Below the pieces are notes generated by a model that saw nothing but the letters and a program-made list of their open reading frames with translations, did not search any database and was not told the origin of the DNA. A stretch of 64,000 nucleotides of DNA from UBA1275 sp002323515. GTDB lineage: Bacteria; Bacteroidota; Rhodothermia; Balneolales; Balneolaceae. Positions within the stretch are counted from its first letter, which is position 1. Each line of letters starts with the position of its first letter. The stretch is from assembly GCA_964007875.1 (NCBI GenBank), contig CAXGAH010000001.1, forward strand, positions 127,455-191,454. The letters are read 5' to 3'. Both the position numbers and the translations under genes were made by a program. Positions 1-8,741 of this stretch are shown here, piece by piece.

Positions 1-1259
1 TGCTCTCTACTTTCCTTACCCCTCTATTGATATTAGGCTTCATGGGCTTTGTTATTTTTATGACCGTATCTGATAATGAAGCTCCTAAACAAGTTATTGT
101 GATTGACGAAACAGGCCGAATGCTTGAACCATTAACCCGACTTAATGCTACCAGGTACCAACCCATTAAGGCGGACCAGTCTATTGAGCAAATACGTGAT
201 CTTATCATGGAAGACGAACTCGATGGATATGTTTTCTTCGATCAACCTTTTTTAAATGAAGGCACCCCTGCCACCTTTGTTCATAATGGCTCAGGTGGTA
301 TTACTTTTTTCGAGTCTCTTAGGTCCGATGTTAGAGATGTAACCCGTCAAATTCGACTAGAGGATAATGATGTATCAGATGCTATTATTGCCATTTTCGA
401 AGAACGGCCTGCCTTGGAAAATAGGAGGTTAAATGAGGCTGGTGTTGATGAACAGAGCAATGCTGTTGTAAGTAGTTTAGGTGGGATTTTCATTGGGATA
501 TTTATATTTATTGGCCTATTCGGTTATGGAGCCATTCTAATGCGCAGCGTTATTGAAGAGAAAACATCACGAATCGTAGAAATAATAACCTCTTCTGTAA
601 AACCCATAGAGTTGATGTTAGGTAAGTTACTTGGAGTTTGTTTAGTAGCATTAACTCAATACAGTTTATGGATTGTTACCTATGCAGGAGTAACCATCCT
701 TGCTGCTCCTGTTGCTCAGTTCTTCATTAATCAGAGAATGGGGGGGCTTCAAAACAGCTTATCTACATTGGATACAACAGGAACAGTAGCTAGTGTACCA
801 TCAGATATTGACTTGAGCTTTTTGGAACAATTCAGTATAGACCCATTATTTATACTCTATTTTTTCGTGTTTTTTGTACTAGGCTTTTTAATGTACTGTT
901 CTATATTTGCTGCCATTGGTGCTGCTGTGGATTCTGAGCAAGACTCACAGCAATTCATGGCACCTGTAATGCTTCCAATTTTCTTAGGGTATATACTCAA
1001 TTTCAGGATTGCTGAGGCCCCAGATTCTACCATTGCTATTGTGGCTTCGTTGTTTCCCTTGACCTCGCCCATTAACATGGTTACTAGAATGTTGGTATCT
1101 AATGTACCATTATGGGAAGTACTACTCTCTATCCTATTGCTCATTCTCAGTTTGATTGGCATGCTATTACTAGCCGCACGCATTTATCGTACTGGTATTC
1201 TCATGTATGGCAAAAAACCAACCTTTAGAGAATTATATAAATGGATTAGGCAAGCCTAA
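1..1259 (+). CDS. ABC transporter permease, ABC-2/NatB type (5' end cut off)
   Basis: Membrane subunit of an ABC-2 family exporter of the NatB/YhaP type, which works with a separate ATPase subunit. The frame is open to the left edge and reads residues typical of the first membrane helix before position 27, so the true start lies outside the window. After that helix comes a large extracytoplasmic stretch of about 130 residues, then five or so hydrophobic segments in the C-terminal half, and a basic tail ending WIRQA, as in NatB-like permeases. The ATPase gene is probably just upstream, outside the window. The exported substrate cannot be deduced. The family call is fairly secure. Confidence 0.85.
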   Translation, partial: LSTFLTPLLILGFMGFVIFMTVSDNEAPKQVIVIDETGRMLEPLTRLNATRYQPIKADQSIEQIRDLIMEDELDGYVFFDQPFLNEGTPATFVHNGSGGITFFESLRSDVRDVTRQIRLEDNDVSDAIIAIFEERPALENRRLNEAGVDEQSNAVVSSLGGIFIGIFIFIGLFGYGAILMRSVIEEKTSRIVEIITSSVKPIELMLGKLLGVCLVALTQYSLWIVTYAGVTILAAPVAQFFINQRMGGLQNSLSTLDTTGTVASVPSDIDLSFLEQFSIDPLFILYFFVFFVLGFLMYCSIFAAIGAAVDSEQDSQQFMAPVMLPIFLGYILNFRIAEAPDSTIAIVASLFPLTSPINMVTRMLVSNVPLWEVLLSILLLILSLIGMLLLAARIYRTGILMYGKKPTFRELYKWIRQA

Positions 1260-1306
1260 ATTACTTTATTGTTTCGATAAGCATAAACAAGGCTAAGCCC
1301 AAACTA

Positions 1307-2095
1307 CTATTCTCCCTTTTGAGCTCGATGGCGTGCAAATAGTACTTTTAGTTCTAGGTGTAGGTGAGGGTTGGTTGAATAGCCATTTCCTGAATGGATT
1401 GTTTCAACACCGTGGATATCACTAAATACACCCCCTGCTTCTTTAACAACGGGTAATAAAGCAGCGGCATCCCATAAGTTAAGTACAGGATCAAACATAA
1501 TATCCGCTCTCCCAATAGCCACCATCATATGACCGTAGGCATCTCCCCATGTTCTATGAAGTTTTGTTTTGGCCATCAAATCCTGAAATTCTTCTTCCTT
1601 ACCAACATCTTGAAACCTTTTGATTTCAGTCACTAACAAGGTAGCATGTTGCATGTCGGATGTTTCACGCACTTTACATGGTTTCCCGTTAAAATAAGCC
1701 CCTAAGCCTTTACCAGCTACACAACATTCATCCAAAGCAGGAGCATTGATAACTCCAACCATTGGCTCTTTATCAATCATGATACCAATTAAGGTTGTAT
1801 AAAAGGGAACTCCATGAATGAAGGATTTTGTCCCATCAATAGGATCCAAAACCCATTGAATGGATGCATCTGGACGGGTCACCCCATACTCTTCACCAAT
1901 AATACCATGATCCGGAAACCTTTTTTCAATTTCTTCTCTAATCACCATTTCGGTTTCACGATCTGCAATAGTAACAGGTGAATCATCCGCTTTTGAAATT
2001 ACTTCTACCTCTTTTTTAAAATAGTTAAGAGTATGAGCCCCTCCGATTTTAGCAATTTCTTCAGCTGCTTGGACCAAGGTCTTGAGATCTGTCAT
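1307..2095 (-). CDS. hisN: Inositol-monophosphatase-fold phosphatase, likely histidinol-phosphatase HisN
   Basis: 262-residue cytosolic metal-dependent phosphatase. Metal ligands of the family are visible: Glu68-Glu69, the DPIDGT motif at 84-89 and WDAA at 208-211. The segment RTWGDAYGH (181-189) is characteristic of HisN-type histidinol phosphatases rather than of general inositol monophosphatases, so dephosphorylation of L-histidinol phosphate in histidine synthesis is the best guess. Length matches the family. It converges with the ABC permease and is divergent from argD. Another histidine gene, hisI, lies elsewhere in the window (29674), so histidine genes are scattered. An inositol or sugar phosphatase role is the main alternative. 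Confidence 0.82.
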   Translation of the reverse strand: MTDLKTLVQAAEEIAKIGGAHTLNYFKKEVEVISKADDSPVTIADRETEMVIREEIEKRFPDHGIIGEEYGVTRPDASIQWVLDPIDGTKSFIHGVPFYTTLIGIMIDKEPMVGVINAPALDECCVAGKGLGAYFNGKPCKVRETSDMQHATLLVTEIKRFQDVGKEEEFQDLMAKTKLHRTWGDAYGHMMVAIGRADIMFDPVLNLWDAAALLPVVKEAGGVFSDIHGVETIHSGNGYSTNPHLHLELKVLFARHRAQKGE

Positions 2096-2502
2096 AGTAC
2101 TAGTTAATAATTAAAATTGGGTGTTAGTGAGGTATAATTGAATAATGTTCTATGCATGGAATGCTTCCATTCACTACCTTTTATGGTAACATAGAAGGCT
2201 ACTAGGCTTGTCAATAATGATACTGCAAATTTAAGAGGAATGGAACGTACAATTTTATTCAAAAGAAAAACCAAAGCCGTTCATTGTAACGGTGTAATAA
2301 CATGGTGTTTGACTAAAATTCTACCAAGTCTAGTGTTTTTTTTAGTTTTTTTATAAACGTATGTAGGTTTGTTTTACTCTTTGTTTATTTTGGCTAAACT
2401 ATTCTTACAATAGTCGCTCTCATAACACTGACTCCTTGTAATTCGCATTCCTTATCAACTTCAAATAGTATAACCCCCAATAATATAGAAGCCGATTCTA
2501 CA
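2096..2502. other. Intergenic region between hisN and argD
   Basis: About 400 bases with divergent genes on both sides, so it should hold promoters in both directions. It is AT-rich with T-runs near 2340-2360. I see no tRNA, no convincing terminator and no further coding frame. The frame leading into argD stays open from 2398 but contains no ATG, GTG or TTG. Confidence 0.5.
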
Positions 2503-3690
2503 ATAACGACCCAAGCAGACTTTGCCCAAGACCTTGAGCATAAATATCACATACAAGTCTATAATCGTTTCCCTATAACGATTAACCGCGGTCAAGGTGC
2601 TAAAGTGTGGGATAGCGAAGGCAATGAATATATAGACTTGCTGGCTGGTATAGCTGTAAATAATTTAGGGCATGCTCATCCAAGGGTGGTAAAAGTCATA
2701 CAAAGTGCGGCGATTTCTCCTCTACACTTTTCTAATTTCTATTATTCAGAGCCTCAGTCACTGCTGGCAAAAAAGCTCACCGAACTCACTGGATTAGATC
2801 GTGTCTTCTTTTGTAGCTCTGGAGCCGAAGCCATGGAAAGCTGCCTTAAACTGGCAAGAAAATGGGGGCAAATCCAAGGAAAAAAGGGCTCAATACTTTC
2901 GCTTAGTAATGGTTTCCACGGCAGAACCTTGAGTACTCTTACTATGAGTTCCACCAAATACCAAGAAGGCTATGCTCCACTTCCAGCCGGATTCACTCAA
3001 GCCAAATTCAACCAAATAGAAGAGGTAATTGAGCAGACAAATGAGGAAACTATTGCAATTGCATTAGAACTGATCCAAGGCAATAGTGGTGTTCACCTAG
3101 CTGAATACAATTTCGTACAGGCATTAGCCCAACACTGCAAGGAACGAAATATCTTACTTATCATAGATGAGGTGCAAACGGGAATTGGTAGAACTGGTAA
3201 AATGTGGGCATACGAACACTTTGATATACAACCAGACATGGTAGCCACTGCTAAAGCACTTGCGGGAGGTATACCTATCGGGGCATTGATTACCAGTGAA
3301 AAAGTAGCAACGGCATTCGGTTATGGTGACCATGGTACTACCTTTGGGGGAAATCCATTTGCTTGTTCAGTGGCTTTGGAAGTATTAACTATTATTGAAG
3401 ATGAGGAGCTCTGCCAACGGGCAAGTAAACTTGGGTCCTATTTTATGTCTAAACTTAAAACCTTAGCAGATAAACGCCCATCTATTACAGAAGTGCGTGG
3501 AATGGGACTTATGATAGGGTTGGAATTTAATCAACCAACCCGACCCATTGTGGATAAATGGGCTGAGTTAGGAGTACTTAGTAATTCAGCGGGTGGTAAA
3601 GCTATTCGGATTGTACCTCCACTTACTATATCTAAAGAATTAATCGATAGTTCGGTAGAAAAATTAGACCTCTTGCTCGAAAAGTTTTAA
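2503..3690 (+). CDS. argD: Acetylornithine aminotransferase family (class III), unusual start
   Basis: PLP-dependent class III aminotransferase, most like ArgD, which converts N-acetylglutamate semialdehyde to N-acetylornithine in arginine synthesis. Visible are the LAGIAVNNLGH segment, the SSGAEA phosphate-binding region, the IIDEVQTGIGRTG motif and the PLP lysine in TAKALAGG. The first ordinary start in frame is a GTG at 2605, but the codons before it still read family-conserved sequence (QDLEHKYHIQVYNRF, then PITINRGQGAKVWD). There is no ATG, GTG or TTG between the stop at 2395 and 2605. An ATA at 2503, followed by TTQADFAQDLE, sits where the family starts and gives the usual length of 395 residues. 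I therefore place the start there, tentatively. Succinylornithine or another omega-aminotransferase is possible. Confidence 0.85.
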   Translation: MTTQADFAQDLEHKYHIQVYNRFPITINRGQGAKVWDSEGNEYIDLLAGIAVNNLGHAHPRVVKVIQSAAISPLHFSNFYYSEPQSLLAKKLTELTGLDRVFFCSSGAEAMESCLKLARKWGQIQGKKGSILSLSNGFHGRTLSTLTMSSTKYQEGYAPLPAGFTQAKFNQIEEVIEQTNEETIAIALELIQGNSGVHLAEYNFVQALAQHCKERNILLIIDEVQTGIGRTGKMWAYEHFDIQPDMVATAKALAGGIPIGALITSEKVATAFGYGDHGTTFGGNPFACSVALEVLTIIEDEELCQRASKLGSYFMSKLKTLADKRPSITEVRGMGLMIGLEFNQPTRPIVDKWAELGVLSNSAGGKAIRIVPPLTISKELIDSSVEKLDLLLEKF

Positions 3691-3739
3691 GTATTTCATC
3701 CTATCTGGGCGTACATCAGCCTGTTTCAAATAGATTAAC

Positions 3740-4768
3740 TTATGTATTGAAACATTGTCTAGTTACCTCTAAGAGTCTATTTACATCTGCTTCTTCTATC
3801 TGAAAATGAAAGGTCGCACGTACTGTTGATGGACCAAAAGGAACCATTTTTATGCCATTTTGTCCAAAAACTTCAAGCACCTCGATAGCGTTTCGGTTGC
3901 CCGTATCAAAAAGCACAATATTGGTTTGAACGCTGTCTAGATCGATTTGTAGCGCAGATATTTCAGAGATTGTTTGGGCAAAGGTTTTGGCATGTTCATG
4001 ATCCAAAGCCAATTTAGGCCAGTGATGCTCAACGGCATAATCGGCTGCGGCGGTCAATAAGCCTATTTGCCTCATCCCACCACCCCACATCTTACGGAAT
4101 CTTCTAGCTTTTGCTATGTTTTTGGTGGATGAAAGCAACATAGATCCTACTGGAGCCCCTAATCCTTTACTGAAACAAATCGAAAGAGTATCAGCTATTT
4201 GCCCTATTTCTTGAGGTTTTTGTCCTGTAGCCACAAGTGCATTCCATATACGCGCCCCGTCAACATGTACGTATAGACCGTGCCGTTCACACTCCTGTTT
4301 TATGGATCTAAGTTCATCCAACGAATATACCGTTCCACCCCCCTTATTCGTACTGTGTTCAATACAAACAACTTTGGTTTCAGGTTCCCAATCATAAGCG
4401 CCTCTGACCGCAGGAGATATTTGCTCAGAGCTTAATTTCCCCGAGTAACCTTCAAGGGGCAAAAGTTGAACCGAAGACAGTGAGGAAGCACCACCAGTTT
4501 CATACTGCAGTATATGACCTTTACTTTCTATTAACACCTCATTGGATGGCTGAGTTAGCACCTTTAAAGCTAACTGATTACTCATGGTTCCACTAGGCAC
4601 ATACAACCCAGCTTCCATACCAAAAAGAGTAGCCATTTTGGCTTGAAAATTATTCGTCAACTCATCTTCTCCAAATACATCATCACCTACCTCTGCCTCC
4701 AACATGACTTGTTTCATTTGCTGAGTAGGCTTAGTAACGGTATCACTTCGCAAATCTATTACTTTCAT
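3740..4768 (-). CDS. ltaE: Low-specificity L-threonine aldolase
   Basis: 342-residue PLP enzyme of the threonine/beta-eliminating lyase family, which splits L-threonine or L-allo-threonine to glycine and acetaldehyde. The start DLRSDTVTKPT is a hallmark of the family. Asp170 in HVDGAR binds the pyridine nitrogen and Lys201 in FSKGLGAPVGS forms the Schiff base. Length is normal. It converges with argD across about 50 bases without a visible terminator hairpin. Its promoter lies in the space before the lycopene cyclase gene, which runs the other way. Confidence 0.93.
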   Translation of the reverse strand: MKVIDLRSDTVTKPTQQMKQVMLEAEVGDDVFGEDELTNNFQAKMATLFGMEAGLYVPSGTMSNQLALKVLTQPSNEVLIESKGHILQYETGGASSLSSVQLLPLEGYSGKLSSEQISPAVRGAYDWEPETKVVCIEHSTNKGGGTVYSLDELRSIKQECERHGLYVHVDGARIWNALVATGQKPQEIGQIADTLSICFSKGLGAPVGSMLLSSTKNIAKARRFRKMWGGGMRQIGLLTAAADYAVEHHWPKLALDHEHAKTFAQTISEISALQIDLDSVQTNIVLFDTGNRNAIEVLEVFGQNGIKMVPFGPSTVRATFHFQIEEADVNRLLEVTRQCFNT

Positions 4769-4896
4769 GGTCTGTATTAATGAACGATATTATTTTATTT
4801 TATTTTTGTAGTTTATGGATTATATAGATTGAAGTAAACTATCTCTTTATTACCTCGGTTGGTTAACCATAGTTGACTAGGAGTATTCTAGCTGTC

Positions 4897-6231
4897 ATGC
4901 CTGAATCGAAAAGATATGATATTATTATAGCAGGTGCAGGCCTTTCGGGCCTGAGTCTTGCATGGCATTTAGTCAGGGAAAACTATAAAGGCCAAATTTT
5001 ACTTATTGACAATTCTTTTGCGCCAAATAATCACAAAACTTGGTGTTTTTGGGGTAAAAAAGATCATCCTTTTGCAAACATCGCTCATCGAATCTGGAAG
5101 AAGAGTCACTTTTCTGCACTAGATTTTAGCTCTGAATTATCTCTAAAAGAACACCTTTATTTTTGCGTAAAAGAAAGTGATTATAAAGAAACCATTCTAA
5201 AAACTCTGCAAAAAGCTCCAAATGTAGATTTTCTTGAGGAAAGTATTTTGGATTTTTCCTCTAATTCTTCGAAAGCAGCCCTCATCACAAAGGATAGTAA
5301 CACTTACTTAGCCGAATTCATTTTTCAAAGCATTTTCATGCCTAGTCATTATGACCCTAACGCTCGTAAGTATCCGTTAATCCAGCATTTTTTAGGTATA
5401 GAAATCAAAACTGATGAAAAAGTCTTTGATAAGAAAACCTTCACATTAATGGACGTGGACAGTGACTTCAATGATGGTTTTGCATTTATGTATGTGTTGC
5501 CAATCAAAAAAAATCGGGCGTTGGTAGAATACACTATTTTTTCAGCTAACCCATTAAAAAAGAAGCAATACAAGAAAAAAATCCGAAATTATCTTGAAGA
5601 AAAATATGGTCTGACTAAGGAGAATTATTCCATAAAAAGAAAAGAATACGGTGAGATTCCGATGGATGATCGACCTCATACACCGTTATATTCTTCAAGA
5701 ATCATAAACCTAGGTACTGTTGGTGGATTTACTAAGCCAAGTACGGGGTACACATTTAGCCGGGTACATAAATACTCAAAAAAATGTGCTCAAGCACTTG
5801 TAAAGGGTGTAATACCTCCCATTCCCACCGCATCCTCTTATCGATTCAGATATTATGACCTTCTGTTGTTACGCGTCTTAGCTACAAATGTACCCGATAG
5901 TCGTAAAATATTCCGAAGTTTATTCAAAAACAGTCCTATTGACCGTATTTTCAAGTTTTTATCTGAAGAAACTAACTTTTTAGAAGACTTAATGGTCCTA
6001 GCTAGTTGTTATTATCCTCCATTTTTACGCGCATTAACCGTGCATCCACCACTAATCACTCAGTTTGACAAAAAACATCTTGCTCCATCTAAGCACAAGG
6101 AGCTTAAGGAGGATTATTTTGAAGACTTCGAACAAATACCAAACAGTATAGCAGAAGATTCATTACAAGATTCAGAAGAAGGATCAGATGACATAATTCA
6201 ACAGGCCCGTCTAAATGAAACTGTTAGTTAA
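4897..6231 (+). CDS. crtY: Lycopene cyclase (CrtY/CrtL type)
   Basis: FAD/NAD-dependent lycopene cyclase family protein that closes the ionone rings of lycopene to give beta-carotene, the precursor of retinal. The N-terminal dinucleotide fold is clear (DIIIAGAGLSGLSLAWHL), followed by family segments such as NHKTWCFW and the GTVGGFTKPSTGYTF region near the middle. I chose ATG 4897 over the TTG at 4873 because a weak AGGAG precedes it and the Rossmann strand follows closely. The product is 444 residues, longer than many CrtY proteins owing to a strongly acidic C-terminal tail of about 45 residues. It stands alone, without other crt genes beside it, but it links functionally to blh and the rhodopsin gene near 47-49 kb. 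Confidence 0.85.
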   Translation: MPESKRYDIIIAGAGLSGLSLAWHLVRENYKGQILLIDNSFAPNNHKTWCFWGKKDHPFANIAHRIWKKSHFSALDFSSELSLKEHLYFCVKESDYKETILKTLQKAPNVDFLEESILDFSSNSSKAALITKDSNTYLAEFIFQSIFMPSHYDPNARKYPLIQHFLGIEIKTDEKVFDKKTFTLMDVDSDFNDGFAFMYVLPIKKNRALVEYTIFSANPLKKKQYKKKIRNYLEEKYGLTKENYSIKRKEYGEIPMDDRPHTPLYSSRIINLGTVGGFTKPSTGYTFSRVHKYSKKCAQALVKGVIPPIPTASSYRFRYYDLLLLRVLATNVPDSRKIFRSLFKNSPIDRIFKFLSEETNFLEDLMVLASCYYPPFLRALTVHPPLITQFDKKHLAPSKHKELKEDYFEDFEQIPNSIAEDSLQDSEEGSDDIIQQARLNETVS

Positions 6232-6283
6232 ACATATAATTAGATACGTGATTCAAGCTTATTGACTAAAACTACTGCTCAAC

Positions 6284-7009
6284 TTAAAAATACTTAGCCA
6301 GTATAGTGATAAGAGCGGTTTCTGCACGCAACACACCACCATCGGTGAATTGGTCGCCTAAAAGAAATCGAGGGATGTTCTCACGTTCAAACCAACTCAG
6401 CTCATTTGTACTAAATCCACCCTCAGGGCCTATAAAAAACAGATTACACCCCTCTTTTAGTTTTTCTGGTTGTTTTGTGTGGAGTGAAGCTGATTCATGA
6501 GCAACCCAAAGGTTAAGATCAATCCCCTCACAGCGCTGATGAGCATCCTGTTTGATATGCTCGAGATTGTCTGCCAGTATAAGTTCCGGAAACCACGTTC
6601 GCTTCGATTGCTTAGAGGCACTCAGTATAATTTGATCTAATCGTGATTTTTTCCATCTAGCGCGCTCAGAATGATCTGCTTGATATATATAAAAATAGTC
6701 CACCCCAAGTTCTACTGCTTTTTCCAGAGCCCATTCAATTCGATCTTTTTTATGTAAACTGCCCATAGCTACCCCACGCAGGACAGGCGATTTTGGAAAA
6801 CTTTCCGAATGCACAATAACAGCCTGTGCTTCTGTCTTTGTCAGGGAAACTAATTTCAACTCGTAACGATGACCACATCCATCAGTGGCTACACAATAGT
6901 CCCCCTCTCTGAGTCGAAGTACTTGGGTAGCATGAATACATTCAACACCCTGCAGCCTCACCGTATTGGATTCTATCTGAGATGGATGAACGTAGAAATA
7001 TACGTTCAT
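6284..7009 (-). CDS. rsmE: 16S rRNA (uracil-1498-N3)-methyltransferase RsmE
   Basis: 241-residue SPOUT-class methyltransferase that uses S-adenosylmethionine to modify U1498 in the decoding region of 16S rRNA. The N-terminal PUA-like part runs to about residue 70. The knotted SAM site is shown by IGPEGG at 193-198 and LRAETA at 227-232, both typical of RsmE. Length matches the family. Its start overlaps the end of the upstream dCTP deaminase gene by four bases (ATGA arrangement), so the two are probably translated together as the last genes of the long minus-strand run. Confidence 0.95.
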   Translation of the reverse strand: MNVYFYVHPSQIESNTVRLQGVECIHATQVLRLREGDYCVATDGCGHRYELKLVSLTKTEAQAVIVHSESFPKSPVLRGVAMGSLHKKDRIEWALEKAVELGVDYFYIYQADHSERARWKKSRLDQIILSASKQSKRTWFPELILADNLEHIKQDAHQRCEGIDLNLWVAHESASLHTKQPEKLKEGCNLFFIGPEGGFSTNELSWFERENIPRFLLGDQFTDGGVLRAETALITILAKYF

Positions 7010-8229
7010 GAGTCCTTAAAATGTTTTCCTAATTTTAAATCTTGTCCCTGATAATTACTCTTGATCTCACGGCCATACATGGTATCAGGTTGTTCTGAAT
7101 TAGGTTCAAACTGCATACTAAAAAGGGTTTGACCATCTTCTATTAAGAATGGAACATCATGTGATCGAACTTCTAGTACCGCTCTAGCACCAGCATCTAC
7201 TTCGGTACCACCAAAGCCACTATCAAAAAAACCTGCGTAATGTGTCCTCAACTCCCCTGATCCTGTGTCATAAGCCATCATTTCACATGCTAATTTAGCT
7301 GGCACTCGTATTCGTTCTTTAGAAGCAAATATGTAAAAACTTTCCGGTTCTAAGATCACCATAGAATCGGCACCTGCTAAAATAGGTTCCCAGAATTCAC
7401 TTACAGTATAGTGACCGATTTTTTCAAAATCTATATAATTATTGTGTTTTTTCGCTTTATATCCAATTATCTTTCCTTCTTTGCCCTTCAGATGAACACT
7501 CATGAACAAACCTTTATTCACTTTCAAAGTTTCTATAGGCATGGGCGAACCAGTGTCATCGAAAAGAATAGGCTCTTGATCATGGATTCGTAACAAATCC
7601 TGATCCGAAAGCACTTCAAAGCCATGTCTGATGCGAAGTTGATTTAATCGCTGTCCCGTTTTAACCTTGATGGGGAACGATTTCGGAACTACCTCCACAT
7701 ACAACGGTCCTTGGTAACCAGGAGTAATCTCTTCAAACCGATGCGAGTAGTCCGTTATCACCCTAGTGAACACATCTAATCTGCCCGTGCTACTCTTCGG
7801 GTTTGCCTTAGCACTTAAGTTTTCTTGTGCAAATAGCCGAATGGGATCCCCATTTTCTAAACCATCAGCTGAAAGCTTTGGCCTATTACTAGGTGCATAA
7901 TGACTCTTGGGTAGGTTTAATCGCTCCAGTAACGGGATAATATAAACTGCGTTCTCTTCAAGTACGGCCCCATCTCTAAGTGAAAACTGGTACTGCTCTA
8001 AGCGTTCTAATTTTTGTTTAACGGTTTCATTTTCAGGTAAAAAACTACTGCGAACGCGATAGGCTACCTCGCCCAAACGTAAATCAATCGAGTTCGGTTG
8101 ATACTGATCGTCTAGAATGGGGTATGCGTCGTCACTATCAATTACTCCTGAATCACTTAATAATTTAAGTTTTTGAATGGGAAGTACGCCTTTGGTTCTG
8201 AGATGTAGTTCTTGAGTTTTTATGGGCAT
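7006..8229 (-). CDS. dcd: Two-domain dCTP deaminase (2'-deoxycytidine 5'-triphosphate deaminase)
   Basis: 407-residue protein of the long dCTP deaminase family, in which two dCTP-deaminase/dUTPase-like folds are joined. It should convert dCTP to dUTP for thymidylate synthesis. The N-terminal half has the PNSIDLRLGE entry motif and SSTGRLD, followed by a conserved-looking Glu in LYVEV. The C-terminal half repeats the theme with AGFFDSGFGG near residue 330. Ordinary bacterial Dcd proteins are about 190 residues and act as trimers, so this one carries two units per chain. Which half is catalytic cannot be decided by eye. It overlaps rsmE and follows an EVE-domain gene. Confidence 0.85.
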   Translation of the reverse strand: MPIKTQELHLRTKGVLPIQKLKLLSDSGVIDSDDAYPILDDQYQPNSIDLRLGEVAYRVRSSFLPENETVKQKLERLEQYQFSLRDGAVLEENAVYIIPLLERLNLPKSHYAPSNRPKLSADGLENGDPIRLFAQENLSAKANPKSSTGRLDVFTRVITDYSHRFEEITPGYQGPLYVEVVPKSFPIKVKTGQRLNQLRIRHGFEVLSDQDLLRIHDQEPILFDDTGSPMPIETLKVNKGLFMSVHLKGKEGKIIGYKAKKHNNYIDFEKIGHYTVSEFWEPILAGADSMVILEPESFYIFASKERIRVPAKLACEMMAYDTGSGELRTHYAGFFDSGFGGTEVDAGARAVLEVRSHDVPFLIEDGQTLFSMQFEPNSEQPDTMYGREIKSNYQGQDLKLGKHFKDS

Positions 8230-8262
8230 GCTGTTTGATTTATAATCAGCCTAAAATAACCA

Positions 8263-8730
8263 CTAAGATCCGTTCTTCAAAGTCACTATCGTATCCCACT
8301 CTTCCTTACTTACCTGGGTGATGGAGTACCTACCTAGTCGAAACAGTTCCATTGAAGCTAAGCTTTCTTTTTCCTTTAATTGATCACGAGTTATGGGGTG
8401 CGTGAATTTCTCTACAAATTCCATATCTACATTTATCCAACGCGGTTCCGCTTCGGAACTTTTTTCATCAAAATACTTCGATTTAGGGTCGAATTGTAAG
8501 GCGTCCGGGTAGGCCTTAGTAACCACTTTCATAATTCCTACAATAGCTGGTGGTTTTTGATTTGAATGATAAAAGAAACATAAATCTCCGATATTCATCC
8601 CATCTCGCATGTAATTTCGAGCCCCATAATTTCGAACACCATCCCATGGTGTTATCTTATCAGCATCTAATTCCTCAATACTATAATTGTCGGGTTCTGA
8701 TTTACACAACCAATACTTTCGTCCAGACAT
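8263..8730 (-). CDS. EVE-domain protein (thymocyte nuclear protein 1-like)
   Basis: 155-residue single-domain protein of the EVE family, a PUA-related fold thought to bind modified bases in DNA or RNA. The sequence opens with YWLCKSEPDNYSIEEL and continues with TPWDGVRNYGARNYMR, the two most recognisable EVE segments, which form the base-binding cage. Length is typical. It sits 11 bases after rmlB and 33 bases before dcd in the same orientation, so it is probably co-transcribed with them. The actual ligand is unknown. The family assignment is secure. Confidence 0.93.
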   Translation of the reverse strand: MSGRKYWLCKSEPDNYSIEELDADKITPWDGVRNYGARNYMRDGMNIGDLCFFYHSNQKPPAIVGIMKVVTKAYPDALQFDPKSKYFDEKSSEAEPRWINVDMEFVEKFTHPITRDQLKEKESLASMELFRLGRYSITQVSKEEWDTIVTLKNGS

Positions 8731-8741
8731 AGTTAATAATT

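Noticed and set aside
1260..1306. Possible terminator between the convergent permease and hisN genes
   Set aside because: No stem of useful length with a T-run could be found.
1661..1670. TGTTTCACGC, half of a parS-like palindrome
   Set aside because: Only the left half matches; the right half (GTGAAACA) is absent, and it sits inside the hisN coding sequence far from parAB.
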